Below are positions 1 to 6,940 of a stretch of 14,574 nucleotides of DNA, in pieces (within the stretch, counting starts at the first letter, position 1; every line of letters starts with the position of its first letter). The DNA is from Firmicutes bacterium UBA3738 (GTDB lineage: Bacteria; Bacillota; Clostridia; Peptostreptococcales; Anaerovoracaceae): positions 1 through 14,574 of the forward strand of contig DFGY01000010.1 in assembly GCA_002372505.1 (NCBI GenBank), written 5' to 3'. A program made the position numbers and the translations under genes. A model generated the notes under the pieces. That model saw only the letters and a list, made by a program, of their open reading frames with translations. It was not told the origin of the DNA and searched no databases.

Positions 1-544
1 ATCGGGCTTTGATGAGCTCATCCAGCGCAACGAGTTCTTCCTGTCTTGAGTTAATTAGGGACATTACCCTATCGAGAACTGTAACAATCTCAACCTGCTT
101 GCTTAAATCGTTCTCTATATTTATCTCAAATTCGCTGAATTGGCTTTTGTTAATAATAGGTACTACTGGTGCATTTGCAATTGCTGTTAGCTGGGGCCTG
201 TTATGGAGAATTGCATATGCAAGGTATTTAGCGTTTACCGTTTCATTCGGTACAATGGCATTAATTTGCTGATTAAATGCATATTCTCCCTTTCCAGCAA
301 TTCCAATCTTTCCGATACTTCCAATACAAGTTACAAATAGAGCATTCTCGCCAACTATTCTTGCTTTCGATTTTGCAGCATATGATACATATTCGACGGA
401 ATCAGCAATAAAGCAAATTCCATTCTCATTGATGATGTCAGGCTTCACAAAGCAAATATCATCAGAATCCCAGTATTCAGTATTCTTCTTACTGGGCGTG
501 TTTCCCGTGATAATAGTCCCTAATTCTTTCAGCTTAACTCTCAT
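1..544 (-). CDS. hsdS: Type I restriction-modification specificity subunit HsdS, 5' part (runs off left edge)
   Basis: This is the N-terminal ~181 residues of a type I specificity subunit, the protein that chooses the DNA target for the HsdM methylase and HsdR nuclease. The reading frame is open to the window edge. It begins MRVKLKELGTIITGNTPSK, the usual start of a target-recognition domain in this family, continues with a QQINAIVP-type stretch, and ends in the central conserved helix (RQEELVALDELIKAR) that normally joins the first recognition domain to the second. The second half is off the window, so completeness cannot be judged. Two ATG codons are adjacent. I chose the inner one at 544 because AGGGA (551-555, read on the minus strand) is 6 nt away, while the outer ATG at 547 is only 3 nt away. 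hsdM lies upstream on the same strand but is separated by ~1.2 kb holding a small gene and gene remnants. Confidence 0.9.
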   Translation of the reverse strand, partial: MRVKLKELGTIITGNTPSKKNTEYWDSDDICFVKPDIINENGICFIADSVEYVSYAAKSKARIVGENALFVTCIGSIGKIGIAGKGEYAFNQQINAIVPNETVNAKYLAYAILHNRPQLTAIANAPVVPIINKSQFSEFEINIENDLSKQVEIVTVLDRVMSLINSRQEELVALDELIKAR

Positions 545-690
545 CATTTATCCCTACAAATCTCAATTTACTTTAAACAATAACGTATTCTTAATTTAAA
601 ACTTCATAAGTCTTTTCGATTTTCTATTTCTCTAAAAACGTACATCAATTCATTCTTGACCATAACCTTCACCAGCTTTATAATTCTATT

Positions 691-770
691 TGCAAGAGGC
701 AGTTTTTCCCGGAAATAACCTCACTTATGTGGGCCTTCTGGCGTACGTGCTTCTTTTATATACAATACCG
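691..770. repeat. Diverged ~75-bp unit, copy A
   Basis: Copy A shares with copy B (884-957) a start resembling AGAGGCxGTTT, an inner CTTATG, and an end resembling GCTTCTTTTxTATA, at similar spacing in the same orientation. The plus strand can fold: GAGG pairs with CCTC and encloses TTTCC/GGAAA. The end is T-rich on the plus strand. The minus-strand reading of both copies also shows a similar short peptide pattern (LY-IV, then a KKR-like basic stretch, then VRL), so the units may be remains of a duplicated coding segment rather than RNA elements. Confidence 0.4.
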
Positions 771-883
771 TATAATAACATTCCTTGGTTATTTATTATC
801 ATATGTACCTCATTTAAAGTCCTTCCTGTCCGTTCTGTAATTCCTTCTTGACAGAGATTCTCCCCCAAGCATACAATAACTGC

Positions 884-957
884 ATAAAGAGGCGGTTTCT
901 AACCGTACAGTCTTATGGCTTAAGCGGCTTACTCGCTTCTTTTTTATATTCACAATG
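884..957. repeat. Diverged ~75-bp unit, copy B
   Basis: Related to copy A at 691-770. On the plus strand it carries a CGGTT-tct-AACCG hairpin, a short CTTA/TAAG palindrome and an AAGCG/CGCTT stem followed by TTCTTTTTT, which gives it the look of a small structured RNA ending in a terminator. On the minus strand it falls within a 61-codon frame (810-995) that starts with TTG and has no recognisable domain. I cannot decide between decayed coding sequence and an RNA element. Confidence 0.4.
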
Positions 958-997
958 TCATAAAGATCATTTCCATTATTATTCCGAGCAACCAACG

Positions 998-1470
998 TTA
1001 CTTTATCATACCTGCAACAACCTTGCTAAGTTCTGTTGCATTTTTTGAAGACACCACAGGTTGCCCCGTTTTATCTTATATTTCCTTGTGTGCATTTCCG
1101 GCTATGCCACCTTCGGATTTTGCGACTTTCTTATTCTCATCAAGACCTTGCGGATTCTCTATTTTTGTCAATTCTGTTGAAGATGCTTCTGCATGCATCT
1201 TCAACCCGTGACAATTCATCACGGTTTCATTGCCTTCTTTCTTTAGTCGCTACTTCAACTTTCTTCAATACACTAACGGATCTTTACTCTCCTTTTCAGT
1301 TGGTTACATTCCGTAACCAACTTACTACCTTCTTTTTTTAATCGATTTTTTAGAACCTTCCAGTAGTTTCTTGCACCATCTATATCCGGCTGTTCTGTCA
1401 AAACACGAATAACACCAACAATTGAATTCTATTTTCGTTCAGAGTCTATTCCCTTCCCAAATCCATGTAA
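998..1470 (-). pseudogene. Decayed BRO-N / phage-antirepressor-like gene, two fragments
   Basis: Minus-strand translation gives pieces typical of BRO-N domain (antirepressor/DinD-like) proteins common in gut Firmicutes RM loci. Fragment 1 (about 1273-1440) reads TEQPDIDGARNYWKVLKNR, then LKKEGSKLVTECNQLK, and meets a stop at 1273-1275. Fragment 2, in another frame (about 998-1266), reads RLKKEGNETVMNC, a second copy of the same N-terminal motif, then jumps to the family's C-terminal tail (GLDENKKVAKSEGGIAGNA, then TGQPVVSSKNATELSKVVAG) with an internal stop at 1076-1078. The middle of the gene is missing. Recognition is from memory of the family; the reading frames and stops are directly visible. 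The fragments sit where an intact antirepressor gene would lie between the hsdM cluster and hsdS. An intact gene would be two to three times longer. Confidence 0.75.
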
Positions 1471-1476
1471 ATAATC

Positions 1477-1794
1477 TCATCGATCTACAATGTCTTTAAT
1501 GACATCAATCAATTCCTGACTAAATCCATTCAAGTCTTCCCATGAAATAATATCTTCTCTTAGAAAAACTATTATATCCCACACGGCGTTTGATTTTCTC
1601 ATTTCAAGAATTACCCCTGGGTGTTTCCTATCCTTCTTTATTCTTTTTTCAAGCTCCCAGAAATGCGCCGAGGCATAACCAGGCGAACTTAAAAGATTTA
1701 TATATTCTTTTGTTAGTTGTTCCATATAACGTTCCTGCCATATGGGAACTTTCTCACGAAACAACTTCCAGTCTGTTTTAGAAATCTCAATCAT
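1477..1794 (-). CDS. Small conserved protein of type I RM loci, function unknown
   Basis: A 105-residue, highly charged protein (MIEISKTDWKLFREKVPIW at its start) with no membrane segment, signal peptide or cysteine motif. I recognise the sequence type as a small protein found beside hsdM/hsdS genes in Clostridia; in databases it sometimes carries the label 'multidrug transporter', which the lack of hydrophobic segments argues against. The sequence looks largely helical, with alternating acidic and basic stretches, which would suit a protein-protein adaptor, but no function is known to me. The start is well supported: GGGGAGG lies in the 17-bp gap after the hsdM stop, about 10 nt upstream of the ATG, so it is almost certainly the third gene of the fic-hsdM operon. 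The gene ends at 1477, and BRO-like remnants begin almost at once downstream. Confidence 0.75.
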   Translation of the reverse strand: MIEISKTDWKLFREKVPIWQERYMEQLTKEYINLLSSPGYASAHFWELEKRIKKDRKHPGVILEMRKSNAVWDIIVFLREDIISWEDLNGFSQELIDVIKDIVDR

Positions 1795-1811
1795 TTGTTC
1801 TTGATCCTCCC

Positions 1812-3314
1812 CTATGCCTTCAATAGTTTTTCCAATTCAGCAAGTTCATTTTGAATATCGTTCTCAATACTCTTAATGCTAGCAAGTATTTCTTCCGTCG
1901 GCGGATACTCTACCGGGACGTATTCTATTTCCTTATATTTATTAATTGATAGGTCATAGTCGTTGTCTTTAATTTCATCCTTGCTCACCATGAAGCTTTG
2001 CTCCGTACGCTTCCTGTCTTTTTCATCGGCAAGGTTATGGAAACGTTCCACTATGTCGGGAATATCATTCTCGGACACTTCTGAACGCTTATCGTCAAGG
2101 CTGTAGCCATCTGCCCTCATATCATAGAACCATACGTCATCTGTTCCACCGGCCTCTGTCTTTGTAAATACTAATACGGCTGTCGACACTCCGGCATATG
2201 GTTTAAATACGCCTGAAGGCATGGAGATTACAGCTTCAAGCCTGTTGTTTTCGACTATTTCCTTTCGGATTGCTTTATGTGCTTTTGATGAGCCAAACAA
2301 TACACCATCGGGAACGATACATGCACACCTTCCACCCACTTTCAGCATCCTGAGGAACAGTGACAGAAACAGCAACTCTGTTTTTTTAGTCTTGCATAAT
2401 TTAAGCAAATCAGTTGATACAATATCGTAGTCGAGACTGCCCTTAAAGGGTGGATTGGCAAGAATCAAAGAGTATTTATCTTTATCAGCATTCTGGTCCG
2501 ATAAGCTATCTCTATATTCTATAAATGGATTGTCCACTCCATGTGTCATCATGTTCATTGCGCCGATACGAAGCATTGTTCTGTCCGTATCATAGCCATA
2601 AAACATATGATTCATGTAGTGGTCCTTTCCCTCTTTATCGAAAAGAACTTCGTTTTTGTGATTTTCTTTTAGATACTCACCAGCCGCTATTAGGAAGCCT
2701 GAAGTGCCGCATGCCGGGTCGCAAATTGTATCGGTAGGGACGGGTCTTACCATATCCACCATCATTTTTATAATATGCCTTGGGGTACGAAACTGACCGT
2801 TTACCCCTGACTGAGATATTTTATTGAGAAGATACTCGTAAACATCTCCACGCACATCTGCACTTTGCACCTGTGACATTTCTTTAAATATATCATCCAG
2901 CTGATCCACTACTTTTGAAAGCATTAAGGGAGTGGGTACTTTAAAAATTGCATCCCCCATGTACTTGGAGTACGCACTCTCCTTATCGCCATGCAGTTCC
3001 TTTATAAATGGGAATACCCATTCCTGCACTACAGCGTACATCCTCTCCGCAGGAAAATCTTTAAAAATTGACCACTTGAGCTGGCTCCCGTCAATCTTCC
3101 GATTGCCTATTTCAACTTCGTCGCTAAAAATGCTTTTAAAGGACAGCCCCAGCATAGCACTTTCCTTTGCTCGCAAGGTATCTGCTTCATCAAGGTCATG
3201 TATAAATATTAAATATGTTATTTGTTCAATTACATCCAGAGGATTGGTAAGTCCGCCTGCCCAAAAAACATCCCAAATTGCATCAACTTTGTTTTTCAAT
3301 TCTCCTGTTATCAT
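1812..3314 (-). CDS. hsdM: Type I restriction-modification N6-adenine methyltransferase subunit
   Basis: The methylase subunit that, with HsdS, transfers a methyl group from S-adenosylmethionine to adenine in the host's recognition sites. The product is 500 residues, normal for HsdM. The N-terminal helical domain (about 1-150) is followed by the methylase core: FRTPRHI near 175-181, the SAM-binding motif DPACGTSGF at 199-207, and the catalytic NPPF at 287-290, which specifies N6-adenine methylation. The C-terminal ~60 residues end in a helical, charged tail that would contact HsdS. An upstream in-frame ATG at 3335 would add seven residues inside fic. I chose 3314 because this ATG forms an ATGA overlap with the fic stop and has GGGAGAG about 8 nt upstream. 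No disruption is seen, so the enzyme should be active if its HsdS is intact. Confidence 0.93.
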   Translation of the reverse strand: MITGELKNKVDAIWDVFWAGGLTNPLDVIEQITYLIFIHDLDEADTLRAKESAMLGLSFKSIFSDEVEIGNRKIDGSQLKWSIFKDFPAERMYAVVQEWVFPFIKELHGDKESAYSKYMGDAIFKVPTPLMLSKVVDQLDDIFKEMSQVQSADVRGDVYEYLLNKISQSGVNGQFRTPRHIIKMMVDMVRPVPTDTICDPACGTSGFLIAAGEYLKENHKNEVLFDKEGKDHYMNHMFYGYDTDRTMLRIGAMNMMTHGVDNPFIEYRDSLSDQNADKDKYSLILANPPFKGSLDYDIVSTDLLKLCKTKKTELLFLSLFLRMLKVGGRCACIVPDGVLFGSSKAHKAIRKEIVENNRLEAVISMPSGVFKPYAGVSTAVLVFTKTEAGGTDDVWFYDMRADGYSLDDKRSEVSENDIPDIVERFHNLADEKDRKRTEQSFMVSKDEIKDNDYDLSINKYKEIEYVPVEYPPTEEILASIKSIENDIQNELAELEKLLKA

Positions 3315-4372
3315 TCTTCTCTCTCCCTGTTCCAAACATATGAGGTGTATCTCCCTCCACCTATCTTAATTATCTCTCCTTTATCCTGTAAATCCTTAAG
3401 CGCCCGCTGAACTGTGGTGTGACTTATATCCGGATATGCTCTCATAATTTCACTAGTGGTAATCGTCCCAAATGTACTCTTTATGAGTTCGCGCACCACT
3501 TCCGGTTTCGATGACTCGCTATCATCCAACAGGCCAACGCGACTTTCGAATTCTCTGTATGCAGCTACTATCGCCCCCAACATATATCTCACGAAGGGAA
3601 GATACAAGTTTTCTCCTTCATGCCAGTTCTGAGAACTTTCCTGCAGTGCTTCGTAATAGCTGTCTTTACTATCATTTATTATCTTTTCTATACTTACATA
3701 CTTCCCGACTTCATAGCCATTATTGTACAGAAGCAATAACGTAAGCAACCTGCTCATGCGTCCGTTGCCGTCAGAAAAAGGATGTATGCATAAAAAATCT
3801 AAAATGAACATGGGGATAATCAGCAGAGGATCCGCATCGGCTGCGTTGTTCATTTTTTTGTACGCCGAGCATAGCGCATCTATACTCTCTGCAGTCTCCC
3901 AGGCAGCAACGGGTAAAAAACGAATAGTTCTGTTTCCTTCTGAATCGATTTCTGCTATTTCGTTATCAGCCACTTTATACTGACCACCTATAGAACTACC
4001 GGTGAATTTGTAAAGATCCCGATGCAACTGAAGTATTGAGGAAGCTTTGACTGGAATGAAAGCATGGTTCGTATGGATTGTCGCCAGAACATCCCTGTAT
4101 CCGGCAATCTCTCTTTCGCTTCTGCTCTTCGGGGCCGTCTTATTCATGACCAACTTCCGCAAGCGCTCCTCTGTTGTGTATATTCCTTCGATTCTGTTTG
4201 AAGCATCCGTACTTTGAATTTTTGCGATTTCCTCTAACTGAACGAGCACATCTTTTTTTGCATTTACAAATAGCCTCTCTTTTCCACGAAACTCATGAAT
4301 CGTTGTAAGAAGAGAAACTATTTCAGGTTTCAGCAAACCCTGCCAGAGATTTTCGTAATCGTATTTGCGCAT
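3311..4372 (-). CDS. Fic-domain protein adenylyltransferase with N-terminal inhibitory helix and winged-helix tail
   Basis: A 353-residue Fic protein. Fic enzymes move AMP (sometimes other nucleotides) from ATP to hydroxyl groups on target proteins. The core motif HPFSDGNGRMSR is complete at 197-208, with catalytic His197 and the phosphate-binding Asn203 and Arg205. Residues 58-63 (SNRIEG) match the inhibitory motif (S/T)xxxE(G/N), whose Glu62 should block ATP binding; its N-terminal position makes this a class II, self-inhibited enzyme. The C-terminus (about 288-348) looks like a winged helix (TTSEIMRAYPDISHTTVQRA), so the protein may bind DNA. I chose the ATG at 4372, 8 nt from AGGAG; the GTG at 4381 overlaps that ribosome binding site. 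It is the first gene of the operon and overlaps hsdM by 4 nt. The target is unknown. Confidence 0.92.
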   Translation of the reverse strand: MRKYDYENLWQGLLKPEIVSLLTTIHEFRGKERLFVNAKKDVLVQLEEIAKIQSTDASNRIEGIYTTEERLRKLVMNKTAPKSRSEREIAGYRDVLATIHTNHAFIPVKASSILQLHRDLYKFTGSSIGGQYKVADNEIAEIDSEGNRTIRFLPVAAWETAESIDALCSAYKKMNNAADADPLLIIPMFILDFLCIHPFSDGNGRMSRLLTLLLLYNNGYEVGKYVSIEKIINDSKDSYYEALQESSQNWHEGENLYLPFVRYMLGAIVAAYREFESRVGLLDDSESSKPEVVRELIKSTFGTITTSEIMRAYPDISHTTVQRALKDLQDKGEIIKIGGGRYTSYVWNREREE

Positions 4373-4380
4373 GTAAAACA

Positions 4381-4386
4381 CTCCTT
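4381..4386 (-). promoter_or_regulatory. Ribosome binding site deciding the fic start
   Basis: AAGGAG on the minus strand. It supports the ATG at 4372 and rules against the longer GTG start at 4381, which lies within the same bases. Confidence 0.8.
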
Positions 4387-4395
4387 TTTATAAAC

Positions 4396-4404
4396 AATTA
4401 CGTC
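4396..4404 (-). promoter_or_regulatory. Fourth GACGTAATT site, in the fic leader
   Basis: GACGTAATT (minus strand) between the promoter and the ribosome binding site, 48 bp from the site that overlaps the -35 box. It matches the core of the three upstream sites. A regulator bound here would lie on the early transcribed region. Confidence 0.5.
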
Positions 4405-4430
4405 TTTCTCGCTCGCATCAGCATGCTATG

Positions 4431-4459
4431 ATTATATCGTTTTAATTACGTCATGTCAA
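4431..4459 (-). promoter_or_regulatory. Consensus sigma-A promoter of the fic-hsdM operon
   Basis: Minus strand TTGACA (4454-4459), 17-nt spacer, TATAAT (4431-4436): a perfect match to the housekeeping consensus with ideal spacing. The spacer contains a GACGTAATT site (4444-4454, ATGACGTAATT), so a protein bound there would block RNA polymerase. So strong a promoter with an overlapping operator points to a normally repressed operon. Confidence 0.85.
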
Positions 4460-4502
4460 TTTTCAATTACGTCATTTTGCGCATAAATGACGTAATTGAA
4501 AA
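4460..4502. promoter_or_regulatory. 18-bp perfect inverted repeat upstream of the fic promoter (operator candidate)
   Basis: Arms TTTTCAATTACGTCATTT (4460-4477) and its exact complement (4485-4502), with a 7-nt centre TGCGCAT. Each arm carries one copy of the AATTACGTCAT motif that recurs at 4444-4454 and, as a core, at 4396-4404. Motif starts at 4444, 4465 and 4487 are 21-22 bp apart, two helical turns, as expected for cooperative binding on one face. It lies 10 nt past the lysR stop but has no U-run, so it is a poor terminator. Confidence 0.75.
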
Positions 4503-4512
4503 CATTTTTTGC

Positions 4513-5388
4513 CTATTCCTTTGCGTAATTTATTATCATTTCGCGCATTTTCTCTGTCGCCGGAGCAATGGACTCGGGATGAGCAGTATAAAGACCAATG
4601 GTTCTTTCAACTGTTGGATGGAAGGGATAGGTTTTTACGTTGGCAAATCTTTTGCGGGTGGAAAGATTGTGCATAAAAGCAACTCCAAGTCCTGCCTCAA
4701 CCATTGCCATGATACAGTTATCGTCTTCTATCACAAAGTTCGAGTTGCTGGAGAGCTTCGGAGAAATATCCAGAATCCTTTTCGTTTCTACATCTTCGTA
4801 ATCCTCCTGGATAACAAGGGGGAGATCTTCAAGATCGTCTTGGGTAATATAATCCTTATGCGCAGGAGTGAAATCCATGGGCACTACGCACACTGCTTCG
4901 TCGGTGCATAGCGGCTCAAAATTGCTGAGATTCCCAGAAATAGTATCGGCAACGATTGCCAAATCTACCATGTTGTTTTCTATCCACCTTGTCACATCTT
5001 TGTACCCGCCTTCGTATAATTTAATTGTAATATCGGGATACTTTTTATGAAAATCAGCGAATACGTCCACCAGCCAGTTTATGGTGACTGCATAAAATGC
5101 ACCGACACGAATTATACCTTCATTGACCCCGACTATATTCGATGCCTTTTGGGATAGCGATTCACTTTCACGTAGAACAGAATGGACATAAGGCATAATA
5201 GCTTTGCCGTTTTCATTCAGCTTCACGCCTTCCCGGGAACGGTCAAAAATGGGAAAGCCCAGCTCTGATTCAATCTTTGCCACAGCATGACTGATGGCTG
5301 ACGGCGTCAAGTGAAGGCGTTCCGCAGCTCTTGTGAAATTTTCGGTTTCAATGACCACTTCCAAAATACCGTAGTTATATATAGACAT
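4513..5388 (-). CDS. LysR-family transcriptional regulator
   Basis: A 291-residue LysR-type regulator. The N-terminal winged helix-turn-helix (about 1-60) contains NFTRAAERLHLTPSAISHAV with the helix-turn-helix near 18-37, and a linker helix follows. The effector-binding part (about 90-291) has the family's two-lobed pattern, starting near GIIRVGAFYAVTINWLVDVF and including VEAGLGVAFMHN. The ligand cannot be told from sequence. GGGAGG lies about 6 nt upstream of the ATG. It follows the ilvE-transporter operon on the same strand, after a terminator and with its own likely promoter. It may regulate that operon, but LysR regulators usually sit next to and divergent from their target promoter, and this one does not. 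It is not clearly connected to the downstream RM operon. Confidence 0.9.
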   Translation of the reverse strand: MSIYNYGILEVVIETENFTRAAERLHLTPSAISHAVAKIESELGFPIFDRSREGVKLNENGKAIMPYVHSVLRESESLSQKASNIVGVNEGIIRVGAFYAVTINWLVDVFADFHKKYPDITIKLYEGGYKDVTRWIENNMVDLAIVADTISGNLSNFEPLCTDEAVCVVPMDFTPAHKDYITQDDLEDLPLVIQEDYEDVETKRILDISPKLSSNSNFVIEDDNCIMAMVEAGLGVAFMHNLSTRKRFANVKTYPFHPTVERTIGLYTAHPESIAPATEKMREMIINYAKE

Positions 5389-5428
5389 GATGAACCTCCC
5401 GTATTAAGCGAGCTATGCTTTTAATTAA

Positions 5429-5457
5429 ATATTAAATGCTCAATATCCAAAACACAA
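5429..5457 (-). promoter_or_regulatory. Probable lysR promoter
   Basis: Minus strand TTGTGT (5452-5457), 17-nt spacer, TAATAT (5429-5434), about 40 bp upstream of the lysR start and after the preceding terminator. A moderate match, in AT-rich sequence where chance matches are common. Confidence 0.45.
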
Positions 5458-5466
5458 TATAAAAGA

Positions 5467-5492
5467 GGACAGGCGTAACAAAAAGCCTGTCC
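5467..5492 (-). terminator. Terminator after the ilvE-transporter operon
   Basis: GGACAGGC and GCCTGTCC form a perfect 8-bp stem with a 10-nt loop, followed on the minus strand by a TCTTTTA run. It lies 26 bp past the transporter stop. Its first half belongs to a 26-nt repeat (5477-5502), so the terminator may have been brought in or built from that repeat. Confidence 0.7.
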
Positions 5493-5502
5493 CCGTGAAA
5501 CG
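5477..5502 (-). repeat. 26-nt intergenic repeat, copy 1
   Basis: Matches 8142-8167 exactly over 26 nt in the opposite orientation; the core reads GTTTCACGGGGACAGGC. The two copies flank the transporter-ilvE block as inverted repeats 2.7 kb apart. Here the repeat forms part of a terminator hairpin. The sequence resembles short REP-type repeats scattered in Clostridia; that comparison is from memory. Confidence 0.75.
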
Positions 5503-5518
5503 ATTTATCAATCAAGCA

Positions 5519-6919
5519 TCAGTCGAACCAGCCGAGGCCGAAGAAGCTGGATATTTGTCCTGCCAGTATGAAGAGTGTGAATACCGGTGCCACGAACTTC
5601 ATGCAGAACATGGTGAATTTCTTTGATTTCCACACATTGCCTTCTTGCTCGATTTCGTCCGCCATCCACTTCTCGCCAAGTTTCCAGCCAAGGACTATAC
5701 TCATAGCAAATGCACCAATAGGCATGAGCAATCCTTCTGAAAGAAGATCCAGAAAGTCTAGCCAGCAGAATCCCAGCGGCTGGAACAGTCCTCCCTGGCC
5801 CAGCGCATCGAAAGCTACCAGTATACCAATTAAAGTATCTATTACCGTAACGATTATTACCAGTTTCGCTCTGCTCACTGTCTTTCCTCTTTCCTCATAA
5901 GCATCCTTGAGGAATGCTATGGGCGCCTCGAATATGGAAACCAGTGAAGTTAACTCAGCTATTACTACCAGTAGGTAAAGTATCGCTCCGAAGATTGGTC
6001 CTACCGTTCCCATCTCGTTAAATACGCCCTGAAGGGTTCCGAAGAGGAGCGCTGTTCCACCTGTAGGTTCGTGTCCGAATGCGAATACAGCCGGGAAAAT
6101 TGCGCAGCCTGCCATGAGAGCAACCACTGTATCGGAGATACATACAACCATTGCGTTTCTCTCTATGTTCTCCTTCTTACCCATGTATGCACCATAGGTT
6201 ACCATGATGGCCATGGCGAGTGACAGGGAGAAGAACGCCTGGCTTCCTGCCTTAGCAAGAACTGTTATGAATCCCTTGCCTGCGAACACGCTCCAGTCCG
6301 GCTTAAACATAAATGCAAGACCTGCAGACGCACCGGGAAGGCTTACAGATTTTACAATTACTATTGCAAGCATTATTACCAGTGCAGGCATTGCCACCTT
6401 ACAGAATTTCTCGATTCCGGCAACTCCTTTAAACAGTATTACCATCGTAAGTAACCCACTGATTAATGAGTATATAGCCGCTTCACCACCACTCTGCAGG
6501 AATCCATTCCAGTATTCCATTGGTTCTGCACCATTTACTCCCCAGCTGGCGTGAAACAGCGTGCCAATATTGGCGACGAAGTATTTCATGCAGTAAGCTG
6601 TCAGCGTTACGCAAAATCCGCCTAGCAATACGATTGATATTATTGCAAAGTAACCTATGAAAGCATTATTCTTTCCTGTAGCCCTGTAATTGGCAAGTAC
6701 GCCTCTACCTGTCTTTCTACCGATTGTCAGCTCGCCGGTCATAATTACGAACCCGGCCACTGCAACGAGTACAATGTAGCAAAGTAGGAAGGCGAATCCG
6801 CCGTTTGCTCCCATCTTGTATGGGAAGCCCCACAGGTTTCCTACGCCGACTGCAGATCCCACAGCCGCCATTATGAAACCAAAGGTAGATTGAAATTGAT
6901 TATTGTTTTCGTTTGACAT
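5519..6919 (-). CDS. Sodium-dependent amino-acid symporter, neurotransmitter:sodium symporter (NSS/SNF) family
   Basis: A 466-residue inner-membrane transporter. It starts with the family's signature first helix (GSAVGVGNLWGFPY, residues 21-34), whose unwound glycine-rich middle binds sodium and substrate. About eleven membrane segments can be seen (near 12-36, 42-62, 90-112, 148-165, 172-190, 218-243, 256-280, 305-330, 352-371, 383-410 and 440-462), the usual number for bacterial members such as TnaT and MhsT; helix 6 carries SLSLAMAIMVTYGAYM. Bacterial relatives import hydrophobic or aromatic amino acids with sodium. The gene starts 21 bp after ilvE with AAAGGGGTG as ribosome binding site, so the two form an operon; this suggests branched-chain amino acids as substrate, an inference from context. 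Confidence 0.9.
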   Translation of the reverse strand: MSNENNNQFQSTFGFIMAAVGSAVGVGNLWGFPYKMGANGGFAFLLCYIVLVAVAGFVIMTGELTIGRKTGRGVLANYRATGKNNAFIGYFAIISIVLLGGFCVTLTAYCMKYFVANIGTLFHASWGVNGAEPMEYWNGFLQSGGEAAIYSLISGLLTMVILFKGVAGIEKFCKVAMPALVIMLAIVIVKSVSLPGASAGLAFMFKPDWSVFAGKGFITVLAKAGSQAFFSLSLAMAIMVTYGAYMGKKENIERNAMVVCISDTVVALMAGCAIFPAVFAFGHEPTGGTALLFGTLQGVFNEMGTVGPIFGAILYLLVVIAELTSLVSIFEAPIAFLKDAYEERGKTVSRAKLVIIVTVIDTLIGILVAFDALGQGGLFQPLGFCWLDFLDLLSEGLLMPIGAFAMSIVLGWKLGEKWMADEIEQEGNVWKSKKFTMFCMKFVAPVFTLFILAGQISSFFGLGWFD

Positions 6920-6940
6920 CTGTTTTCACCCCTTTCAGAC

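Larger units (their letters stand above)
548..1476. other. Non-coding stretch between the small RM-locus gene and hsdS
   Basis: About 930 bp without an intact gene. It holds decayed BRO-N family gene fragments (about 998-1470, minus strand), two related ~75-bp units (691-770 and 884-957), and several perfect hairpins. The hairpin stems include a 10-bp stem around 1176-1203 and a 9-bp stem around 1300-1322; both fall inside the pseudogene and may have no RNA role. The short ORFs here have no convincing ribosome binding site or family match. I see no clear promoter for hsdS in this stretch, though one could be hidden in its AT-rich end. Confidence 0.7.

Noticed and set aside
810..995. 61-codon minus-strand frame starting with TTG
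   Set aside because: No ribosome binding site, no recognised domain; it lies over diverged repeat copy B beside a pseudogene and is more likely decayed sequence.
548..1476. CRISPR array or group II intron in the gene-poor stretch
   Set aside because: The repeated units are only two, diverged and irregularly spaced; no intron domain V hairpin or reverse transcriptase is seen.
4460..4502. 18-bp inverted repeat as lysR terminator
   Set aside because: The arms are AT-rich and no U-run follows on the minus strand; motif copies overlapping the fic promoter favour an operator.
4453..4911. 152-codon plus-strand frame
   Set aside because: Antisense to the well-supported LysR gene and starting inside the fic operator region; no ribosome binding site or family match.
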